DNA from: Dasypus novemcinctus
Taxonomy: Eukaryota; Chordata; Mammalia; Cingulata; Dasypodidae
Assembly: GCF_030445035.2 (NCBI RefSeq)
Contig: NC_080696.1
Location: forward strand, 24,937,661 to 25,001,660
Direction of reading: 5' to 3'
DNA length: 64,000 bases
The position numbers were made by a program, and so were the translations under genes. Below, one piece after another: positions 24,170 to 35,150 of this stretch. The notes beneath the pieces are model-generated. The model saw only the letters and a list, made by a program, of their open reading frames with translations. It was not told the origin of the DNA and made no database searches. How positions within the stretch are numbered: position 1 is the first letter of the stretch; the number at the start of each line of letters is the position of its first letter.

Positions 24170-27100
24170 TCATATCATTGAGGTCATGTAGTATTTGTCC
24201 TTCAATGTCTGGGTTGCTTCACTCAACATAAGGTTCTCAAGATTCATCCATGTTATCACATGTGTTTGTAGTGTGTTTGTTCTTACAGCCGAGTAGTATT
24301 CCATTGTGTGTATATACCACATTTTATTGATCCACTCATCTGTTGATGGGCATTTGGGTTGATTCCAACTTTTGGCAATAGTGAACAATGCTGCTATGAA
24401 CATTGGTGTACATATATCGGTTTGTGTTCTTGTTTTCATTTCTGCTGGGTATATACCCAGCAGTGGTATTGCTGGGTCATATGGCAAATCTATGGCTAGT
24501 TTTTTGAGAAACCGCCATACTGTCCTCCAGAATGGTTGGATCCTTCTGCATTCCCACCAGCAGTGGATGAGTGTTCCCCTTCCTTCACATCCTCTCCAGC
24601 ACTTGTATTCTTCTGTTTTTTTCATAGCTGCCAATCTTATGGGTGTAAGATGGTATGTCATTGTAGTTTTGATTTGCATTTCCCTGATAGCTAGAGATTT
24701 GGAACATTTTTTCATGTGCTTTCTTGCCATTTGTATTTCTTCTTCGGAGAAGTGTCTGTTTAAGTCTTTTTCCCATTTTTTAAATGGGTTGTTTATCTTT
24801 TTATTTTCAAGATATAGGAGTTCTTTATATATGCAAGTTATAAGTTTCTTATCAGATATATGGTTGCCAAATATTTTCTCCCACTGTGTGGGCTCCCTTT
24901 TTACTTTCTTGACAAACTCCTTTGAGGTGCAGAAGGCTTTAATTTTGAGGAAGTCCCATTTATCTATTAGTTCTTTTGCTGCTCGTGCTTTTGGTGAGAT
25001 ATTCATAAATCCATTTCCTATTACAAGGTCCTGTAGACGTTTCCCTACACTGCTTTCTAAGGTTTTTATGGTCTTGGCTCTTATATTTAGGTCTTTGATC
25101 CATCTTGAGTTGATCTTTGTATAAGGTGTGAGATGGTAATCCTCTTTCATTCTTCTACATATGGCTATCCAGTTCTCCAGACACCATTTGTTGAATAGGC
25201 CACTCTCTCTCCAAGTTGAGAGGGTTTGGTGGCTTTATCGAATATTATGTGGTTGTATATGTGAGGTACTATATCAGAGCTTTCAATTCGATTCCATTGG
25301 TCTATGTGTCTCTCCTTATGCCAATACCATGCTGTTTTCACCACCGTGGCTTTATAGTATGTTTTGAAGTCAGGTAGTGTGATTCCTCCAATTTCGTTTT
25401 TCTTTTTCAGTATGTCTTTGGCTATTCGGGGTCTCTTTCCTTTCCAAATAAATTTCATAGTTAGTTTTTCTAGTTCCTTAAAGAAGGCTGCATTGATTTT
25501 TATTGGGATTGCATTGAATGTGTAGATCAGTTTTGGTAGGATAGACATCTTAATAATGTTCAGTCTTCCTATCCATGAACAAGGAATAGTCTTCCATTTA
25601 TTTAGGTCTTCTTTGATTTCCTTGAACAATCTTGTATAGTTCTCGGTGTATAAGTTCTTTACCTCTTTAGTTAAATTTATTCCTAAGTATTTGATTTTTT
25701 TATTTACTATTGTGAATGGTATTTGTTTCTTGATTTCCTCCTGATCTTGCTCATTATTGGTGTACAGAAATGCTACTGATTTTTGCGCATTGATCTTATA
25801 ACCTGCGACTTTACTAAACTCATTTATGAGTTCTAGAATCTTCGTTGTAGATCTCTCAGGTTTTCTATGTATAGGATCATGTCGTCTGCAAATAATGAAA
25901 TTTTGACTTCTTCCTTTCCAATTTGAATGCCTTTTATTTCTGGTTCTTGCCTCAGTGCTCGAGCAAGTACTTCTAAGACAATGTTAAATAGGAGCAGAGA
26001 CAGTGGGCATCCTTGTCTTGTTCCTGAGTTTAGAGGGAAGGAGTCTAGGATTTCTCCATTGTAAACAATATTGGCTTTAGGTTTTTCATATATACTCTTT
26101 ATCATGTTCAAAAAATTCCCTTGTATTCCAACCTTTTGGAGTGTTTTTATCAAGAAAGGGTGCTGTATTTTGTCAAATGCTTTTTCTGCATCAATAGATA
26201 TAATCATGTGATTTTTTTCCTTCAATCTGTTTATATGGTGTATTACGTTGATTCATTTTCTTATGTTGAACCATCCTTGCATACCTGGGATGAATCCCAC
26301 TTGGTCGTGGTGTATAATACATTTAATGTGTTGTTGAATACGATTAGCAAGTATTTTGTTAAGTATTTTTGCATCTAGGTTCATTAGAGAAATTGGTCTG
26401 TAATTTTCCTTTCTTGTGATGTCTTTGTTTGGCTTTGGTACTAGGGTAATGTTGGCATCATAGAAGGAGTTGGGTAACGTTCTTTCTGTTTCGATGTTTT
26501 GGAATAGTTTCAGCAGGATTGGTGTCAGTTCTTTCCGGAATGTTTTGTAGAATTCACCTGTGAAGCCATCTGGCCCTGGGCTCTTCTTAGTTGGGAGATT
26601 TTTAATAACTGATTCTATCTCTCTGCTTGTGATTGGTTTGTTAAGATCATCAATTTCTTCTTTTGTCAATATGGGCTGTTTATGTGTTTCTAGGAATTTG
26701 TCCATTTCCTCTAGATTGTCATTTTTGTTGGAATATAGTTTTTCAAAATATCCTCTTATGATAGTCTTTATTTCTGTGGGGTCAGTGGTGATATCGCCTT
26801 TCTCATTTCTTATTTTGTGTATTTGCATCTTCTCTCTTTTTTTCTTTGTTAGTGTTGCTAAAGGTTTGTCAATTTTGTTAATCTTCTCAAAAAACCAGCT
26901 CTTGGTCTTGTTTATCTGTTCAAGTGCTTTCTTATTTTCTATTTCATTTAGTTCTGCTCTTATCTTTGTTATTTCCTTCCTTCTTCTTCCTGTTGGGTTG
27001 CTTTGTTGTTGTTTTTCTAATTCCTTCAAATGTGCAGTTAGTTCTTCAGTTTTTGCTCTTTCTTCTTTTTTGATATATGAATTTATGGCTATAAACTTCC

Positions 27101-27980
27101 CTCTCAGTACTGCTTTTGCTGCATCCCATAAATTTTGGTATGTTGTGTTATCATTATCATTTGTTTCAAGGTAGTCATTGATTTCTTTTGAGATTTCCTC
27201 TTTGACCCACTGTTTTTCTAAGAGTGTGCTGTTTAATTTCCAAATCGTGGTGTGAAATCTGGGCTTCTGTCCCTTGCAAATCTCCAGCTTGACTCCACTG
27301 TGGTCAGAGATAATGTTTTGTATGATTTCAATCTTTCTGAATTCGTTCAGCCTTTCTTTGTGGCCTAGCATATGATCTATCTTGGAGAATGATCCATGTG
27401 CGCTTGAGAAAAATGTATATCCTGCTGTGTTTGGGTGTAGCGATCTATATATGTCTATTAGATCGAGCTCCTCTAATATACTATTCAGATGTTTTGTTTC
27501 TTTGGTGATTCTCTTTTGAGATGTTCTGTCCAGAGTTGTATTAAAATCCCCCACTATAATTGTAGATGTATCTATTCTTTCACTTAGTTTTTCCAGCGTT
27601 TGCCTGACGTATTTAGAGGCACCCTTGTTAGGGGCATAGATATTTATGATTGTTCGATCTTCTTGACAGATTTTCCCTTGGACTAAAATGTAGTATCCTT
27701 CTTTGTCTCTCACAATTGTTTCACATTTAAAGTCTATTTTGTCTGATATTAATATAGCTACTCCTGCCTTTTTTTGGTTATTGTTAGCTTGTATGATTGT
27801 TTTCCAGCCTTTCACTTTCAATCTCCATGCGTCTCTGGGTCTAAGATGTGTCTCTTGTAGACAGCATATGGATGGGTCATATTTCCTTATCCAATGTCCC
27901 AGTCTGAATCTTTTGATAGGTGAGTTTAATCCATTGACATTCAGTGTTATTACTATCAAGGAATTATTTGTGTTAGCCAT
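24170..27980 (-). pseudogene. L1-C ORF2 (endonuclease / reverse transcriptase), three lesions
   Basis: Full-length ORF2 of about 1270 codons; ATG at 27980 ([19 protein letters not shown]), TGA at 24170-24172. The N-terminal endonuclease shows NVNGLN, QETHLR, GDFNTTL and SDHSGVKLE. The reverse transcriptase shows [10 protein letters not shown] and an intact FADD box at 25881-25892. The C-terminus has the zinc-binding-like Cys/His pattern of KCWRGC...HCWWEC. Lesions: an in-frame TGA at 26253-26255, where L1-D has a Ser codon; a one-base loss at about 25857-25862; and a frame change at about 25203-25215. The 74-nt spacer from ORF1 is normal for L1. The lesions make it non-functional as it stands. 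Confidence 0.93.
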
Positions 27981-28054
27981 ACTTTGATTGGATTTGTGTT
28001 TGTCATATTTTGTTTGTATATATTTTTTTGTCTTTTTTGTTGTTGTTGTTGGTC

Positions 28055-29023
28055 TTATACTCTCCTCCAACTTTGCCTTTCCTGTTTTTTCCTTTCTTCC
28101 TGCAGCACTCCCTTTAGAATTTCTTGAAGGGGAGGTTTCTTGTTGGTATACTCTTTCAGTTTCTGTTTGTCTGCGAATATTTTGAACTCTCCATCATATT
28201 TGAATGCTAGTTTAGCTCGATAAAGTATTCTTGGTTGGAAATTTCTTTCCTTTAGTACCTTGACTATATCATACCACTGTCTTCTTGCCTCCATGGTTTC
28301 AGAAGAGAAATCAGCACTTAATCTAATTGAGCTTCCCTTGTATGTGATGGTTTTCTTTTCTCTTGCTGCTTTTAGGATTTTCTCTTTGTCTTGAGCATTG
28401 GATAATTTGACAAGTATATGTCTTGGGGTGGGCCTGTTGGGGTTTATGACTTGTGGAGTGCGCTGTGCTTCTTGGATATGTACATCTGTCTCTTTCAGTA
28501 TATTTTGGAAGTTTTCAGCCATTATTTTCTGCAACACTCTTTCTGACCCCTTTCCCTTCTCTTCACCTTCTGGAATGCCTATAATACGTATGTTTGAGCG
28601 TTTTGCATTGTCATTCAGGTCCCTAAATCCTAATTGGATTTTTTCTATCTTCTTATTGACCCCTTCTACTATCTGTTTGATTTCTGATGTACTGTCTTCC
28701 ACATCACTAATTCTCTGCTCTGTCTCTTCTAGTCTGCTGATATTTGCTGCAAATGTATTTTTGATTTCTTGAACTGTGGTGTTCATTCCCATCATATCTG
28801 TTATGTTTTTGCGTATGTCTGCAATTTCCCCTCCAAGTGATATCTTCATGTTGTTAACCTCTTTCATTACTGCATCAAATTTGTCGGTGATAAATGTTCT
28901 AAGATCTTTCATTGCTTGTGCCAAGTTTTGCTCCCCTTCGTGATTATTGGTTTGTTGATTGGATTCAGCCATGTTTTCCTGATTATTGGTTTGGTTTGTA
29001 GATTTTTGTTGCTTTCTGGTCAT
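28055..29023 (-). CDS. L1-C ORF1p, intact 322-codon RNA-binding protein
   Basis: L1 ORF1p is the trimeric nucleic-acid chaperone of the L1 ribonucleoprotein. The frame is uninterrupted. A basic/polar N-terminus (1-38) is followed by a long coiled coil (about 39-135) with heptads such as [17 protein letters not shown]. The RRM (about 143-235) has [12 protein letters not shown] and the [13 protein letters not shown] stretch, and the C-terminal domain (about 236-312) has [13 protein letters not shown] and KPPLQEIL. The length is slightly short of human ORF1p (338 aa). The start is the ATG after the 5'UTR; the same ATG position begins ORF1 in L1-D. It is the only complete L1 protein frame in the window. 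Expression is unknown, and it is unlikely to support transposition with the broken ORF2. Confidence 0.9.
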   Translation of the reverse strand: MTRKQQKSTNQTNNQENMAESNQQTNNHEGEQNLAQAMKDLRTFITDKFDAVMKEVNNMKISLGGEIADIRKNITDMMGMNTTVQEIKNTFAANISRLEETEQRISDVEDSTSEIKQIVEGVNKKIEKIQLGFRDLNDNAKRSNIRIIGIPEGEEKGKGSERVLQKIMAENFQNILKETDVHIQEAQRTPQVINPNRPTPRHILVKLSNAQDKEKILKAAREKKTITYKGSSIRLSADFSSETMEARRQWYDIVKVLKERNFQPRILYRAKLAFKYDGEFKIFADKQKLKEYTNKKPPLQEILKGVLQEERKKQERQSWRRV

Positions 29024-30118
29024 CTCTTTATTTTGACGAATTTAATCAGTTCCTTAGCTTCTTTGTCTGCTCTTGGAGGTTAATTAGTTGTTATTTTTGC
29101 ATAGGTGTTATATCTTCTCTTTGTCAGATTTTTCTTCTTATTCTAGTTACTTGTTGTTGGTTAAGTTCACTTTAGAGGAAAGTATTAGTGTTGGGGAAAG
29201 GCAATTGTGTAAGCAAGGGAAAAGTGTAAAGTTGTGTTGGTGATGTATGTTAACAAAGCAAGAATATGAGATCTGGAAGGATGGAGGTTAGATTCATGTA
29301 GATTGTATAGAGTTATAGCTGTAGGTAGAGTACCTTTTATGAAGTAGATGACTGAATTTGGGAGGAATATGGTATGAACTACAAAGCTATTGTTTTCATG
29401 AGAGAGGGAGAAAGAAAGGAGACGTAATAGTTTCAAGAGTGGATAATAGACAGAAAACAGAACAAAGGTATTAGAAATTAAGAGTTAGACACTTTGTGGA
29501 TCAAAGAACGGGAGGTTGGGGGTGGAATATAGGAGAGACAGTAGATGATAGTGGATATCAAGATGCAGGGGAAGGGGGATAGTGTAGGTAGCCTAAATCA
29601 GTTCACACAGAAATGAGGCAGTGGAGGATCGGAAAACCCAGCAAATGTGAGGTGTTCCCTGTAGCACCTATTGTATACTTGAATTAAAATAAAAATAAGT
29701 GGAAGATGAGGGACAAGAGGGAAAGAGAAAACCGAAAAAAAAAAAACACTAATTATAATAAAGAAAAAAGAAAGACAAGAAGAAAGGAAGAAAGAAAAAG
29801 AGGATGGGCAAACGGTGGGGAACGGATAGGGAGAAGAGAGATACAGGTATACATGTGTCACAATTGCAACACTATCTAAAACAACAACTTCCCCCCGCTT
29901 TGCCCTAAATCCCCCCGTCTGTCTGCCCAAATGGGTCTGCAAGCACCTCCCTTCCCACAAACCCCCAATAGGCCGCCCAGGGCCCACGAACTCCCCAGTA
30001 CTGCAGATGCTCCAAAAAATAAATAAATAAATAAAACAATAAAATAAAGTAAAATAAATTAAAAAAAAAAAAAAAAAAGAACAGAAACCCCTCCACAGGC
30101 CCGGCTCTGCCCGCCGCG

Positions 30119-30560
30119 GAGGCTTGGACCGGCTCTGCCTGGCTCCTTACGCCGCCTCGGCCTGGCCTGGCTCCGCCCGGCTCCGCTCGCTACAGCCGCC
30201 CAGCCGGCTCCCACGTCCACCTCCCGCCACCGCGGCCTGGACCGGCCCCGCCCGGCTCCGTACCGGCCGCGGCCTGACTCGGCTCCGCCTGGCTCCGCTC
30301 GCTACAGCAGCCCGGCCCAGCTCCGGCGTCCGCCTCTCGCCACCGCGGCCTGGACCGGCCCCGCCCGGCTCCGTACCCGCCGCGGCCTGACCCGGCTCCA
30401 CCTGGCTCCGCTCGCTACAGCGGCCCGGCCCAGCTCCGGCGTCCGCCTCTCGCCACCGCGGCCTGCACCGGCCCCGCCCGGCTCCGTATGCCGCCGCGGC
30501 CCGGCCCGCACACCACCGCGGCCCGGCTCGGCCCCGCCCGGCCCCGCCCGGCCCCGCTCA
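30119..30560 (-). repeat. 113-bp GC-rich tandem units in the L1-C 5'UTR
   Basis: The junction GCGGCCTG recurs at 30232, 30345 and 30458, a 113-bp period, with a more diverged unit before it (from about 30119) and a truncated, scrambled one after it. The units contain CGCTACAG and GCTCCGGCGTCCGCCTCTCG. Arg/Pro/Ala-rich frames on both strands here are by-products of the repeat. Confidence 0.85.
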
Positions 30561-30853
30561 CCGCCGGCGCAGCCCGGCCCGGCTCTGGCGTCCACCGCTG
30601 CGGCCCGACCTGGCTCAGCCCCACCGAGCGGGGCTAGATGCCTCGTTTCCGCCTACCCAAGGAGGGAATCCTCTACAGGTAGCTGGGATCTCCGTGTATC
30701 TTTCACAGACGAATCCTCTCTGTTACCTTCCCTCCAAATCGATGTCCAGACACCTCCGGACCAGCAAAAATCCCGAAACAATCCGGTCCCAAAGAGTCTC
30801 CAACGCCGCCCAGCCGATTCCCTGCAGAAGACCCTAACAGGGATGTTCACTCA

Positions 30854-30864
30854 GCCGCCATCTT
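30854..30864 (-). promoter_or_regulatory. YY1-like site at the L1-C 5' end
   Basis: GCCGCCATCTT on the plus strand (AAGATGGCGGC on the minus) lies 15-26 bp inside the element start. Human L1 has a YY1 site at the same place, where it helps fix the transcription start. L1-B (GCCATCTT near 34204) and L1-D (GCTATCTT near 58127) carry decayed forms. Confidence 0.7.
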
Positions 30865-30897
30865 GCCCCTCTCCCCCTCTTCCTTATCCATTCTTTC

Positions 30898-30977
30898 AAC
30901 CCGTATCTCTTAACAGGTGACTTTAATCCATTGACATTCAGTGTTACTACTTTCAAGGAATTACTTATATTAACCAT
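30898..30977 (-). pseudogene. L1-B ORF2 remnant, first codons beyond L1-C
   Basis: The ORF2 start ATG is at 30977 on the minus strand (MVNISNS-like, with NVNGLK after it). The sequence continues at 21338 on the other side of L1-C. Confidence 0.75.
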
Positions 30978-31039
30978 ATTTTATCTGAATTTGTGTTTGT
31001 TATATATATATTCTCTTTTTGTCTTTTTAGTTGTTCTTA

Positions 31040-32456
31040 TCACTCTTCTCCCACTGTCTCTCCTGTTTTTTTCTTTCCTCCCACAGAACTCCCTTTCATA
31101 TTTCCTGAAATGCAAGTTTCTTGTTGGCATACTCTCTTAAATTCTGTTGATCTGTGAATATTTTGAACTTTCTGTCATTTTTGAATGCTAGCTTTGCTGG
31201 ATAGAGTATTTTTTGTTAGAAATTTTTTTCTTTTAATGCCTTGACTATGTCATACCACTACCTTCTTGCCTCCAAGGTTTCAGATAAGAAATCAGCACTT
31301 AATCTTATGGAGCCTCCCTTGTATATACGATAGTTTTCTTTTCTCTTGCTGCTTTCAATATTTTATTTTTGTCTTGAGCATTGGATAATTTTACAAGTGT
31401 ATGTTTTGGGGTAGGTATGTTGGGATTTATGCTGTTTGGGGTGTGTTATGCTTCCTGGACATGTACATCCATCTCTGTCAATAGGTTTGAGAAGTTCTCA
31501 GCCATTATTTCCTCCAACACCCCTTCTGTCACCTTTCCCTTCTCTTCTCCTTCTGGGATTCCTAAAATGCATATGTTTGTGCATTTTGTGTTGTCATTCA
31601 GGTACCTAAGTCCCTGCTGGATTTTTTTTTTCCTATCAATTCTGCTATTTGTTTGATTTCAGGTATACTGTCTTCCACATCACTAATTCTTTCCTCTGCC
31701 TCTTCAAATCTGCTGTTGTTTGCTGAGAGTGTATTTTTGATTTCTTTTATTGCACTGTTCATCAGCATCATGTCTATTATCTTTTTGTGTATGTTTACCA
31801 TTTCTTCTGTATGCTCTCCAAGTGTTTTTTTAATATCCTTAATCTCTTTCTTCACTTCCTTAAATTGGTCTATGATATATGTTTTGAGAGTTTTGATTAG
31901 TGGTTTGGAAACTGCTCCTCTTCCTGGTTTTTATTTTTTAAAATTTTTTAAAGATTTATTTTTTATTTATTTCTCTCTCCTTCCCCACTCACCGCCCCCC
32001 ACCCAGCTGTCTGCTGCTGTGTCCTTCACTGTGTGTTCTTCAATGTCCACCTGTATTCTTGTCAGCTGCACCAGGAATCTGTGTCTCTTTTTGTTTTTTC
32101 ATCTTGCTGCATCAGCTCTCTATGTGTGTGGTGCCACTCCTGGGCAGGCAGCACTTTTTTTGTGCTGAGCGGCTCTCCTTATAGGGTGCACTCCTGTGTG
32201 TGGTGCTTTCCTATGTGGTGGACATCCCTGTGTGGCACAGCACTCCTTGCATGCATCAACACTGAGTTTGGGCCAACTCATCACATGGGGCAGGAGACCC
32301 TGGGTTTGAACATTGAACCTCCCATGTGGTAGTCAGATACTCTATCTATTGAGCCAAATGCTTCCCTTCCTGGTTTTTAGTTTTTTTCATTAGATTGGTC
32401 CTTGTTTTCCTGATTATTGGAATGGTTTGTAATTTTTTATTGCTGTCTGGTCATCA
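31040..32456 (-). pseudogene. L1-B ORF1 remnant, interrupted by a SINE
   Basis: The start region near 32456 (MMTRQQ-like) is followed by the SINE at 31934-32365. The coiled coil reads open at 31598-31855 (MKKEIKDIKKTLGEHTEEM, then [19 protein letters not shown]). The RRM and C-terminal parts follow to about 31040 with frameshifts. A run of T at 31624-31633 breaks the frame at the coiled-coil/RRM joint. Confidence 0.8.
31934..32365 (-). repeat. DAS-type SINE, long form, 14-bp TSD
   Basis: Reverse orientation: T-rich tail at 31934-31980, tRNA-like head ending near 32365 with GGGTTTGAAC at about 32301. CTTCCTGGTTTTTA at 31920-31933 and 32366-32379 is an exact TSD. It lies in L1-B ORF1. Confidence 0.92.
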
Positions 32457-34224
32457 TTTTATCTTGTTGGTTTATTCAGTTGCTTAGCTTCTCCATCTAG
32501 TCTTGGCATTTATTTAGGTGTTGTTTTTGTGTGCATGTTAAGTCTTCTCTTTGACACTTTATTCTCTTATTCTATTTCCTTGTTTTTCTCTAAGTTCCCT
32601 TGAAGGAAAGTATTAGGGCCAGGGAAAGTACAAAGGGTAAGAAAAGAAAAAGTATAATATTAGTATTGATAGTAAATGTTAGCAGAAGAACCTTGTGAGA
32701 TCTAGGAGAATGGATATTTAACTCATGTAAGCTGTGTAGAGTTATAACACCAAAAAAAAGTGGCATACCTACAATGAGATGGTAAACTGATTATGGGGAA
32801 GAATATAGTATGAATTAAAAGGTCAGTGTGGTCAGGAGAGTGGAAAAGAGAAAAGAAAGGACAATAACATAAAGAGTGAATAAAAGTTAGAAAGCAGAAT
32901 AGAGGTATTAGAAATAAAAAGTCAGAAAAATTGGGGGCTAAACAAAGAGAGGTGGAATGTAAGAAAAACAATAGATGATAGAGGATAGAAAGTTGTAAAG
33001 GAAGGGGGATACCATTGGTAGCCAAAATCAGTGCACACAGATACCAGACAAGTCCTCAAGCAAGGAATCCTCTTAAAATTGAATAAATTGCTTGGGAGTT
33101 TATTCTAAATTGCTTTCCTCTTTCTCACTTTCTCACTTCCCTCTCTCCCAGGGCAGCAGGAAGGTGGTGTGAGGGCTCCCCTCAGAGATTCAAATGGGAC
33201 CCTGGTGAACCAATTCACCACAGAAAATAATGACTCTTAGTTTCTTGAGAGAAAGTACCCACACCTTGCCAGGAACCCTAAATATGCTATTGAAAGCCTA
33301 CAAAGCATGTCCTACTGTCCCTCTCCCTTAGGTTTACTATGGGGGGCTAGTTAACTTTCTGACTACACCTTCTCCCAGACTAAGTTTCCCCATCCCAGGT
33401 TGTTTAGGAATATCAGGCTCTCTCAGCAGATTCACCTCTCCTCTCTTCAGAGCCTCTCCCCAAGCCAGCTGGTATGCTCTTCCAAGCTCAAAAAAGGGGG
33501 GAGGGGACCAGAAAATTGAACCTGCACTCCTCAGGTCCCTCTGCACCCCTCACCAAAACCCTCCCACTCCCAGAGTTTGTCCAAGACCAGAGGTCTAGGG
33601 GAATGTCAGAGTTCGAGGAGTGCTGGGTTCAGGGAATGTGGGCCTGAGAAAATGCGGGCTTGGGGTACATGGGTTTGGGGAATGTGGGTTACGAGGAATG
33701 TGAGGTTCAGGGAACACAGGTTTGGGGATCATGTGTTTGGGGAATACAGGGCTTGGAAACACTGCCATGCAGTCAGTAGTGTTCAGGGAGTCCTGTGGCT
33801 CTCAGGGGAAGGGTTTTTTTTTTTTTTGCCTTCCTACAGGTTCAATCCCCCTGGTTTTACCTTGAACAAGCATTACCATGAGGTGCAGAAGTGCCCAGAG
33901 ATGTACTTACCAAATGCAATGGATGTGTCATGATCATGGGAATGAGTGTTGCTGGGGGGGGAGTGGTGGGGTGGGGGTGGTGGGGTTGAATGGGTCCTCA
34001 TATATTTTTTAATGTAATATTTTTACAGAATCAATAATAAAAAAAATTAAAAAAAAAAAAAGCATTACCTTTGTCGCAGTCTCTCCAGATGGACGTCCAG
34101 ACACCTCCTGCTTTGTAGGTTCCCCAAACTTCCCATTCAGGCAGAATTCTGCCCCCTTTCAGGTGACTTTTTGAAGGAGAGATGATGAGGGTGCACTCAG
34201 ATGCCATCTTGCTCCTCCTCTAGG
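32457..34224 (-). promoter_or_regulatory. L1-B 5'UTR with minisatellite-like part
   Basis: This region lies between ORF1 and the L1 start at 34224. The stretch at about 33600-33760 repeats short GGGAATGTGGGTT-like units of 15-30 bp. The outer part (34080-34224) shares CCAGACACCTCC with the L1-C and L1-D 5' ends. It is interrupted by a plus-strand L1 3'-end fragment at 33878-34059. Confidence 0.7.
33878..34059 (+). mobile_element. Short L1 3'-end insertion in the L1-B 5'UTR
   Basis: A 182-bp 5'-truncated L1 3' end with its G-rich tract (33952-33985) and an A-rich tail (34039-34060). AAGCATTACC at 33868-33877 and 34060-34069 is the TSD. The sequence is the complement of the L1-C 3'-end type. 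Confidence 0.9.
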
Positions 34225-34239
34225 AATTCCCTTCTTTGC

Positions 34240-35150
34240 CTATTGATTCAGAGGTAAGAGGAGCCCAAAGTGGCCAGGTAGCAGTCTTAACTTCCAGTTC
34301 AATAGAATCATTGTTTTGTTCCCTGGTGGTAGCACTTCTCTTTTGGAACTAAGACCTGTAGACCAGCAGAGTTTAAGGTTGCAGGGACAGGAAGCAAAAA
34401 TTCTCCTAGTGGGTCACTATTGCTCCTAGTGGGAGCAATAGTAAGGGGTGCCACTCCCAATTCCACCCCTTGATTCCTGGACCCATGAATCCTGGTTTTG
34501 GGAGAAAAAGCACCATAGAGTGGACACTGATTTAGAGCATACACAGCCTCCTGGAGAACATTGCCCAGCCCACAAGGTATTGCCACCTAGTTGGTGCCAT
34601 AATTGAGTCTTAAAGCCCATTTCACTGTTCTATAAATCCAGCTGCTTCAAGGAGGTAAGACCAGTGAATTCCATGGGCATATGCCCTTCCTGCACATCAT
34701 TTGCTGTGAAATGGGTTCCTTGATAAGAAGCAATGCTGTGTGGAATGCCACGGTGGTAGATAAGACATTCAGTAGGTCCACGGATGGTAGTTTTGGAAGA
34801 AACATTGCATGCAGGAAATGCAAATCCATATCTGGAGTATGTTTCTATTCCAGTTAAAACAAATCATTTCTTCTTCCATGGTAGAATTGGTCCAATGTAG
34901 TCAACCTGCCACCAGGTAGCAGGCTGACACCTTGGGGAAATGTTGCCATATAGGGGGTGAGTGTCTCTCCTGCTGGCAGATTGGGCACTCAGCAGTGGCT
35001 GTACTCAAGTCATCCTTGGTGAGGGGAAGTCCATTTGCTGAGCCCATGCATAACCTCCAAGGCCACTTTGTTCATGAGCCCTTTGGGCAATGACAGAAGT
35101 GACTGGAGAAAGAGGCTGAGCATTAGCCAGAGTGGGTAAACTTATCATCT
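34240..35150 (-). pseudogene. ERVL integrase remnant
   Basis: Minus-strand fragments of a retroviral integrase, which inserts viral DNA into the host genome. A stretch near 34890-34915 gives WQVDYIGP, the first Asp region of the DDE core. Near 34720-34735 the usual Ser-Asp-Gln-Gly reads Ser-Tyr-Gln-Gly, so the second core Asp is lost. The C-terminal part is open at 34308-34586. At least two frame changes and a stop occur. A Cys/His-rich stretch near 34965-35000 may be the zinc-binding N-terminus. Confidence 0.75.

Larger units (their letters stand above)
21357..30879 (-). mobile_element. L1-C: full-length LINE-1 (9.5 kb) inside L1-B
   Basis: An exact 18-bp TSD, TTCCTTATCCATTCTTTC, brackets it (21339-21356 and 30880-30897) at the start of L1-B ORF2. 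The 3' T-run is at 21357-21371. The 5' end is CpG-rich and begins with a CAAGATGGCGGC motif on the minus strand. Order: 5'UTR 30879-29024 (1.86 kb), intact ORF1 29023-28055, ORF2 27980-24170 (one stop, two frameshifts), 3'UTR 24169-21357 (2.8 kb). It is the youngest full-length element here, judging by its perfect TSD and its reading frames. Confidence 0.95.
29024..30879 (-). promoter_or_regulatory. L1-C 5'UTR with CpG-rich promoter region
   Basis: A 1.86-kb leader. Its outer part (about 30090-30879) is GC- and CpG-rich and holds 113-bp tandem units. An A/T-rich tract (about 30018-30080) separates this from an AT-rich inner part. The layout suggests an internal L1 promoter, as in mouse and human L1s. 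No host promoter is implied. Confidence 0.75.
14290..34224 (-). mobile_element. L1-B: full-length LINE-1 inside the provirus
   Basis: AATTCCCTTCTTTAC at 14275-14289 and AATTCCCTTCTTTGC at 34225-34239 form a 15-bp TSD with one mismatch. The T-rich 3' end is at 14290, and the 5' end near 34224 reads CAAGATGGCATCTGAG on the minus strand, the L1 start. Its own length after removing L1-C, two SINEs and a small L1 fragment is about 9.3 kb. Order on the minus strand: 5'UTR 34224-32457, ORF1 32456 to about 31040, ORF2 30977 to 17260, 3'UTR 17259-14290. Confidence 0.9.

Noticed and set aside
24372-25124. 250-codon plus-strand frame
   Set aside because: It is the antisense shadow of L1-C ORF2; similar frames lie opposite the other ORF2 copies.
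30147-30595. Arg/Pro/Ala/Gly-rich frames on both strands
   Set aside because: They follow the 113-bp GC-rich repeat of the L1-C 5'UTR and occur on both strands.
30090-30640. CpG island as a host gene promoter
   Set aside because: It is inside an L1 5'UTR bracketed by the element's TSD; no host exon follows on either side.
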